A stretch of DNA of 64,000 nt from Selaginella tamariscina (Eukaryota > Streptophyta > Lycopodiopsida > Selaginellales > Selaginellaceae), in the NCBI GenBank assembly GCA_003024785.1, contig PUQB01000109.1:334272-398271 (forward strand), written 5' to 3'. This document shows positions 58,128 to 64,000 of the stretch, one piece after another. A model generated the notes under the pieces. That model saw only the letters and a list, made by a program, of their open reading frames with translations. It ran no database searches and was not told the origin of the DNA. The first letter of the stretch is position 1. The number at the start of each line of letters is the position of its first letter. The translations under genes were made by a program, and so were the position numbers.

Positions 58128-58728
58128 TGTCACGACCCGATACAGAATACAGGATTCCGGATACAGGATATGGGTTGCAGGACTTTCCTACAGGATATTC
58201 CTACCAGGATTCCGGACACAGGATACGGTTGCAGGATATTCCTATAGGATATGCCACAGGATATGCCTAGAGGATAAGGGACATGTGGACTCATCTTAGC
58301 CTCTGCATGCATGCAGTCACTTTTGCAACCACTTTTAGCACTCATGCCTAGATTAGCTCTTGGAGTTGTGAGCATAAAAGCTCCGACCTAATTGTTGTAC
58401 AATCAGTTACTATCAACACCAGTCTTACTATGATCAATCTCGTCTTGTCTTGTTCTTGTCTTGTTTCCTGTCCTGCTCCTGTCTCGCTCTTGTTTCTGTC
58501 CTGCTCCTGGATCCTGTCCTGCTCCTGTCTTGTTCCCGGATCCTGTCCTGTTTCTGTCTTATTCCTGGATCTTGTCTTGCTCCCGGATCCTATCCTGATC
58601 CTGTCTTGCTCCTGGATCTGTCCTGTTCCTGTTCCTAGTTCCGTCCTGCTCTCGGTCCTGTTCCTGAGTCAAGCCTTCATGTTCTTGAAATCCTGCTCTC
58701 TTCCTAGTTCCTGGATCGTGGCTTGACA
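58128..58728 (+). repeat. 5' LTR of gypsy element C
   Basis: 601 bp, TGTCACGAC..GGCTTGACA. TATA-like 'CATAAAAG' at 58373-58380, presumed RNA start near 58401, then CT-rich 'ctgtcctgctcctg' repeats. Longer than the A LTRs because of these repeats. Confidence 0.88.
58401..58416 (+). promoter_or_regulatory. presumed RNA 5' end of element C, complementary to its primer site
   Basis: 'AATCAGTTACTATCAA', 28 bases after the start of the TATA-like box. Exact reverse complement of 58731-58746. Confidence 0.65.
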
Positions 58729-58730
58729 GT

Positions 58731-58746
58731 TTGATAGTAACTGATT
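58731..58746 (+). promoter_or_regulatory. self-priming-type primer site of element C
   Basis: 'TTGATAGTAACTGATT', starting two bases after the LTR end. No TGG and no resemblance to a tRNA 3' end. Confidence 0.65.
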
Positions 58747-58820
58747 CATAGTTCTCCGTTTTCCAGCTACCTTTTTCTTGATTCTTTTCCTTCATTTTCC
58801 TCCTTTTTCTTTCCTAGATC

Positions 58821-60962
58821 ATGGCTGATTTTGAGCGCTTTCAACGCGAGCACCAAATGTTACTTCATGAGCTGGCCACTTTGCGCCAAGTGGTCACCAA
58901 CCTGCAAGGTTCCACCAATGCGGCACATGCAGCTGCTGATGCATCCTCCAAGGCTACTACGCAGGCTCTCTCCCAGGCATCGGTGATTCCCTCTTCATCG
59001 AACTTTTCTTCGGAGCCGAAGGTTAGCATGCCAGAGAAGTTCAGTGGCAATTGTGCCAATTTCCAAGGTTTCCTGAATCAGATCTGGCTCTTGATCCGTA
59101 TGCAACCACGGCGCTACTCGACTGATGCTCAAAAGGTGGGTCTTTTGCATCCTTACTAAGTGGATCTCCACGGGCTTGGGTTGCCCCCTTGCTGGAACAT
59201 GACGACCCATTGATGGAAGACTTTGAAAGTTTCGTGGCTGCCTTTGAAGCCTGTTTTGGAGATCTTGATAAGTACCGTTCTACATGCACGAAGTTACGGA
59301 AGCTCACTCAAGGATCCCGACCAGCTTCCGTCTATGCATCCGAATTTCAGCAACTTTGCACGAACATTTCCATGGGACGAGACTGCATTGATCGAACACT
59401 TCCGTTTTGGGTTGAGGGATGACGTGAAGGACCTTCTCCTTACGTTACCGGATGCCCAAACATTAGCGGAGATCATGCAACAAGCTGTTCGTTGCGACAA
59501 CCGTTTGTTCGAGCGTCGTCAGGAAAGATCCCGTCAGCAGTTCCTGCAAACCAATCCTGCAGCTGTGGTACATGTTCCTGCACCACCTTCTGGAGTAGTT
59601 CCTATGGAGGTTGAGAAATCCAAGCGTGGCTCTCTTTCGCTGCTGAGAAGCAACGTCGTCGCAGTGAGAACCTGTGCTTGTATTGTGGTGGAGCAGGACA
59701 CAAGGTGGCAGATTGTCCTATTAAAGCCAGGAACTTCAAGACGCGTGAAGTTGAAGCTGAAGTTCAGTCGGAAAACTCCAATGTCCACTTCGTCTAGGAG
59801 CCGCGAAGTTGGACGTAGGTGCAGGCTCCATTGGTGCTGCTCATACCATCCCATCACTTAAGTTTCCTGTACACATTCATCTTAATAATCGAGAGCTCAT
59901 GGAGTTTGCCTTGTTAGACACTGGTGCAAATGCATGCTTCATGGATGACACGTTTGCAACTCAACATGGCATTTCGGTGGTGAAGTTGAAGCGTGCAGTT
60001 CCTGTAAAGGTGGCCAATGGGCGTCTGATTGCTTCTGGCGCAGTTACCCATGCTACCGAACCTCTCTCCTGCAGTATGGCACATTCAACTGTTCAATTTC
60101 CTTCAACTTGATCAAGACTCGGTCGACTCCCATCATTTTGGGCATGCCATGGTTCGTTGTTGCAAATCCGCAGATCGACTGGAGGTCTAGGACGCTCACG
60201 TTTTCCTCTCCAACAGCTAGGATCAATCCTGTACCTTCCTGTGTGCAGGATACATCCTTAGTATCTGAGGCAGTACAAGCTACAGGATTGACCGTGCCTG
60301 TTCCTGTACCAGTGTTGAAGACTCCTCCTCGACAGGATTCACCTCATGTCAGTTCCTCAGCACATCCGCAGGCTCTCTCCACTCCTGTAAGTTTGCGGTG
60401 TCCTGTACAGGGTTCTTCCAATCCTGTATCAGTGTCGAAGGTTCCTCCTCAACAGGATCCACCTCCTGTTGATTCGTCAGCACATTCGCAGGCTTTTCCA
60501 CTCCTGCGCAACCACGGACTCCTGTACAGGATTCTTCCAATCCTGTACACTCATCAACACCCACACAGGTTTTTTCCAATCCTGCCTCTTTCTGTTACCC
60601 TGCTTCTGTTCCACCCCCAAGATCCTTCCTCTTTTTCAGTCACAGCTCCCTCCTTCTCCTCTCCGAGTTCTTACCACTACCATGCATGAACTCGCCACTG
60701 ATCCTGCTCCTTTCCACCTTTTGCCTTTCAAGTAACTCCTACGTCCTCTTCTACCTTTCCTGTATCCGACTCTCCTATTTTTCAATCTCCTTCTCCTCTC
60801 CTTCTCCTTCTCCTCCTTCTTCCCTACCATCCAAGTATCACGCCTTTAAGGACGTTTTTGACAAACACAAGGCTGCAGTTCTTCCTGTTCACAGGTCCTA
60901 CGACTGTCCTATTGATCTTGCGGAAGGAAAGACTCCACCATTCGGACCGATTTATGCATTGA
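58821..60962 (+). pseudogene. element C gag-protease-linker and start of RT
   Basis: ATG at 58821 ('MADFERFQREHQMLLHELAT'). Gag continues with frame changes ('PMEVEKSKRGSL'). The CCHC knuckle is readable out of frame near 59672-59715. Protease 'ALLDTGANACFMDDTFA' (about 59900-59950). 'IILGMPWFVVANPQIDWRSR' ends the protease. A Pro/Ser/Thr-rich linker follows (about 60220-60830). 'VFDKHKAAVLPVHRSYDCPI' and 'LAEGKTPPFGPIY' lead into reverse transcriptase, where the element is cut. Confidence 0.85.
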
Positions 60963-61465
60963 TGCAAGTTGTAACTAAAATGGGCATGGCTATAGTCCCA
61001 TTTCCTAATAATTAGCAATTTTAGCTATTTAATTAGCATTTTCTAATATTAAAGGAATATTCTTTAGAATATATGTTTGAAAAGAGAATATTCTTTAGAA
61101 TATTCTATTTTGTATTCTACCCTTTAATAAATTATAGCATTCATTGAACAAAAATTAATAACATTATAAAAGTAGAATGTATTAATTATATAATATATTG
61201 CCTAATATAACAATTAAGGAAGAGCATAAGAGGTACATTATATAAATATTGATGTTGTTATTAAAATATTAATATTTAAATTTAACATTATTAATTAAAA
61301 ATTGTAGTAGTAATAATATATATATAAAATCCTATAATAATATAGTCAATCTTCCATATCATTTTTAAATTTATATAGTTAAGTATACAATTTGGTACTA
61401 TTATTAAAGAGTTTATAATAATTATGAATATTAAATATATGATATTTTATAATTTTGTAATTGCT
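60963..61465. other. AT-rich spacer
   Basis: No gene. 61005-61050 ('taattagcattttctaat') resembles 43530-43550 next to the dispersed repeat downstream of the LRR gene, so it may be another end of that repeat family. Confidence 0.45.
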
Positions 61466-64000
61466 TTAAGCTTCAGAAAACATACATTCCCTTGCAGTTT
61501 TGTTAATCGTGACTTTATCAACGCTTCTTGACATCCACCCATATCGAATGGATTTAACATTTATAAAACATGCTGGGTCTTTTTGATTGGGAGACCATGT
61601 TTTCTCTAGGCATCCATTATATCTTTCGCTCTCCTTCTCGTGTCGCCTTTTTTGTGGTTTGAACCATGCAACCTTAACAATACTATTTTTTGTGATTACT
61701 TCAGGTGTGTCGATAATTTGACCCATCCAAATAGGCTGATTATATGACGCATCTGGAGTAATGAGAACCATCATTAGTTTTTGAAGATCCTTGCAGCAAT
61801 CAAAGTATGCTTTAGGTTTTTGGTTCCTTTGTCCAACAAAGTGTGGGGTTTGCACTTCCACATCACTACTGGCTTCTATGTCGTCTGTGCTCAGTGATGT
61901 CATTTCAATCTCCTCTCGCCACCTTGTTTTAGGCCAGAAAGGGTGTTGCAATTCTGTACTTGTGACAGTAGGCCCTTCCAACTCTCGAACAACAGTCTCC
62001 CAATAGTTGACCACATGCTTATATAGTTCTGAGTAACCAGTTGCCTTATCAGAATTCTTTGGCATCGATTTTTGAACCCATGCCACATATTTTTTGATGC
62101 CATCAATAATAACCTCTTGTTCCTTGAGCTGGGCACTCAATGGAATAGGGTTTGGTTGTCCTTCTGGGAGAAGTGGCTTTCCATCCTCTCCACTTTTGAA
62201 GAGCATTAAGCCCTCTTTCGGTAACCACTCCTGCTCTGATGGCCGTAACTTGTACTGCATAATAGGTATACCATCTCGTATGGAGAAAAAGAATTGTAGC
62301 GGCACAAAGGTGACCAACTAAAGAATCACTCCCTTCTTTTATATACTCCTTGAGAAATTTTTTGAAGTCTGGCACCTCAGTCACAAGCAAAGCACAACTT
62401 TTTTTGGAGATGCAATTTTCAAAAAGATTCATCATATGCGGTAAGGTAAGTGCACTTGTCCTTTTTGTAGAGTTGGAGACCTTGCTGAAGAACGCATCAA
62501 TATCTTCATGAGTGTGACCAACCATAAGGAAACTGAGCGTGATTGTTTCAAACACACCTTTGGCAACAAGCATTGACAAGTATGCTAGCACATATCTAGA
62601 AAATAAAAGTAAGTATGAGCTTGAGAAACCCTTAAGTAAAATGATTTACCTATTTTTGTTCTCGCCTGCACAATTATCCATCTGTAAAAGCAAATGACGA
62701 GGAAGCTTATTTGATGTTGAGGACACATGTACACTATTTGAGCTAGATCCCTCCACTGAACCTGAACTCTCAACAGGGCCATCTGTTTTTTGTGCAGGTT
62801 GCTGACAATGCCTCTCATATTCCCAAGTAGCCTCAAGTGCAGACGTGTTCATGAGAGCATTATGTAAAGGTTGAAGGTGTTGTTTCTTCACTTTGAGATC
62901 ACTGATAGGATTTGTCTGTGAGTGGGCTTCAAGGTTTCTGAAACACATGGCTAACGACCCAATAGTGAAATTGGAGTCGCTAGACCAATGTGGAAGTGAA
63001 AAGTGTCCATATGACTCACAACCGTGTCCATGTGTTAGCACACCTGTCAAGAAATCGGAAGTTTCATGACATTTCCAAGGCACTTTGGTGTTGCAAAGAG
63101 CTTTGGAATGCTGGTCTTTGAATGATCCATCTTGTCATGGATCAAGCACAGGTACTCTGATGGCGTGACACAGGAAAGCATGCGGTGTGCAAGTACTGAG
63201 ACCGAAGTTTGTTGTGCAATCATGTGGGCCTCCATCTTCCTTTGAATGGTAGTGATCTCCACCAAGGTTTTTGCACAAGCCTCTGCAGCCTTCAATGATG
63301 TACAAGTGTCACACTTAGAAAAGCTAGAGTGTTTTGCAATCTCCACATCCTTAAAATGAGTATTCCATATGTTGTTGAAGGTACCAGTGCAGATTGCTTG
63401 GAGCCCCATCAAACTGAGGCACTTGTTCACATGTTCACACAGTTTCAATTGAGTGTAGATTGAAGGTAAAACCTTGAGATTTTCCCTGACCCCTGCATTT
63501 GTGGTTCGGCATTTGTGAGGCATCCTGTCTGCATTTGCTTCCACAAAAGCCTTGAGTATCTCTATGGCTGCCATGATGTGAGAGCGGGTTTTGACCAAGC
63601 GAGTGTTCCCATGAACTGAGGTTCGCGCTCCATCTAGCCACTCATCCCTCCGACGGTAGAACGTGGTCTTTGGGATCCCGTATATACTGTACCAAGCTTT
63701 GAAGCAGATGGCCACCTTATTAAATACCATGGATGTACTCTGATAACCTGTGTCCGAGGCCATTCCATCAATACACCCAGTTAGTGCAGCATATACAAAC
63801 TCATGCCTTTGCTTTTGGGTGAGCATACGAAAGACATGTCTACATTGGGTAATTTCATTCCGGTCTGCCATCTGACAACACTTCTTCTTGCAACAGTCAA
63901 TCGTGGAAATGCTCGTAACACTTTCGGAAGATGTAGGATCCATCTTTACCCTCTTGCTGAAACTTGCAGGGGAAGATCTACAACCCATGAATCGCCTTTT
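61466..64000 (-). CDS. uncharacterised DUF7869-like protein, possibly transposase-related; partial at window edge
   Basis: Minus strand. ATG at 63986-63988, but the frame is open to the window edge, so the start may lie outside. Blocks: Cys-rich N-terminus 'CCKKKCCQMADRNEITQC', 'GIPKTTFYRRRDEWLDGAR', a CxxC pair 'SKCDTCTSLK', then 'CLIHDKMDHSKTSIPKLF', 'LTGVLTHGHGCESYGHFSLP', 'FTIGSLAMCFRNLE', a Ser-rich insert, 'LLLQMDNCAGENKNRYVLAY' across an intron (62596-62649, 54 bp, GT-AG), 'VGHTHEDIDAFFSKVS', and a charged C-terminal region ending at 61466. The spaced Asp (DKMD), Asp-Asn (QMDN) and HEDID motifs suggest an RNase H-like DDE fold (inference). The family name is from memory. Two frame changes (near 63065 and 62320) are needed, so it is either decayed or affected by indel errors. 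Confidence 0.65.

Larger units (their letters stand above)
58128..60962 (+). mobile_element. Ty3/gypsy element C (relative of A), 3'-truncated
   Basis: The 5' LTR (58128-58728), gag, protease, linker and the first codons of reverse transcriptase match element A. The match stops at about 60962, after 'gatttatgcattg', where unrelated AT-rich DNA begins. No 3' LTR. It inserted into copia F. Confidence 0.88.

Noticed and set aside
1..64000. tRNA and rRNA genes
   Set aside because: I searched by eye for tRNA A and B boxes and rRNA cores and saw none I could support.

Overview
The window is nuclear DNA of a land plant. The evidence is spliced squalene synthase exons with plant-like sequence, a DYW-class PPR gene, a KUP/HAK potassium transporter, an LRR receptor-like protein, a P4-type ATPase fragment, chromodomain Ty3/gypsy and Ty1/copia elements with initiator-tRNA-Met primer sites, and AT-rich spacers full of composite microsatellites. 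The style of the PPR gene and the chromovirus content would suit a seed-free plant (bryophyte, lycophyte or fern), but I cannot fix the species. Layout: 0.4-3.3 kb, 7.5-12.5 kb and 34.7-39.8 kb carry three related copies of a segmental duplication built around a squalene synthase gene on the minus strand. All three copies look broken, and copy 2 has an internal inversion with both breakpoints inside exons. Between copies 1 and 2 lie two convergent gene remnants: part of a P4-ATPase flippase (plus) and an intronless, frameshifted KUP/HAK transporter (minus). From 13.9 to 29.5 kb there is a transposon nest. An old unidentified coiled-coil reading frame is split by gypsy element A (15530-28849), which is itself split by a younger gypsy element B (17981-25286). 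Both are chromodomain elements on the minus strand. From 29.5 to 34.7 kb the DNA is old and decayed, with palindromic repeats and one long perfect hairpin. From 40 to 50 kb is the most gene-like part: an LRR receptor-like protein gene, a DYW PPR gene or pseudogene, and an intact CPBP (CAAX-protease-like) membrane protein gene. From 50 to 61 kb two copia elements and a truncated third gypsy element (C, related to A) are nested in each other. The last 2.5 kb holds a minus-strand gene resembling the uncharacterised DUF7869 type, possibly transposase-related. The most notable observation is in gypsy elements A and C. The sequence directly after the 5' LTR does not match a tRNA 3' end. Instead it is the exact complement of a stretch inside the LTR, about 28 bases downstream of a TATA box, where the RNA should begin. 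This is the arrangement of Tf1/sushi-type self-primed reverse transcription. Element B and the copia elements use ordinary initiator-tRNA-Met-like sites. A general caution: nearly every otherwise well-conserved coding region carries one or more single-base frameshifts, often in homopolymers. Some apparent pseudogenes may therefore reflect residual assembly indels.
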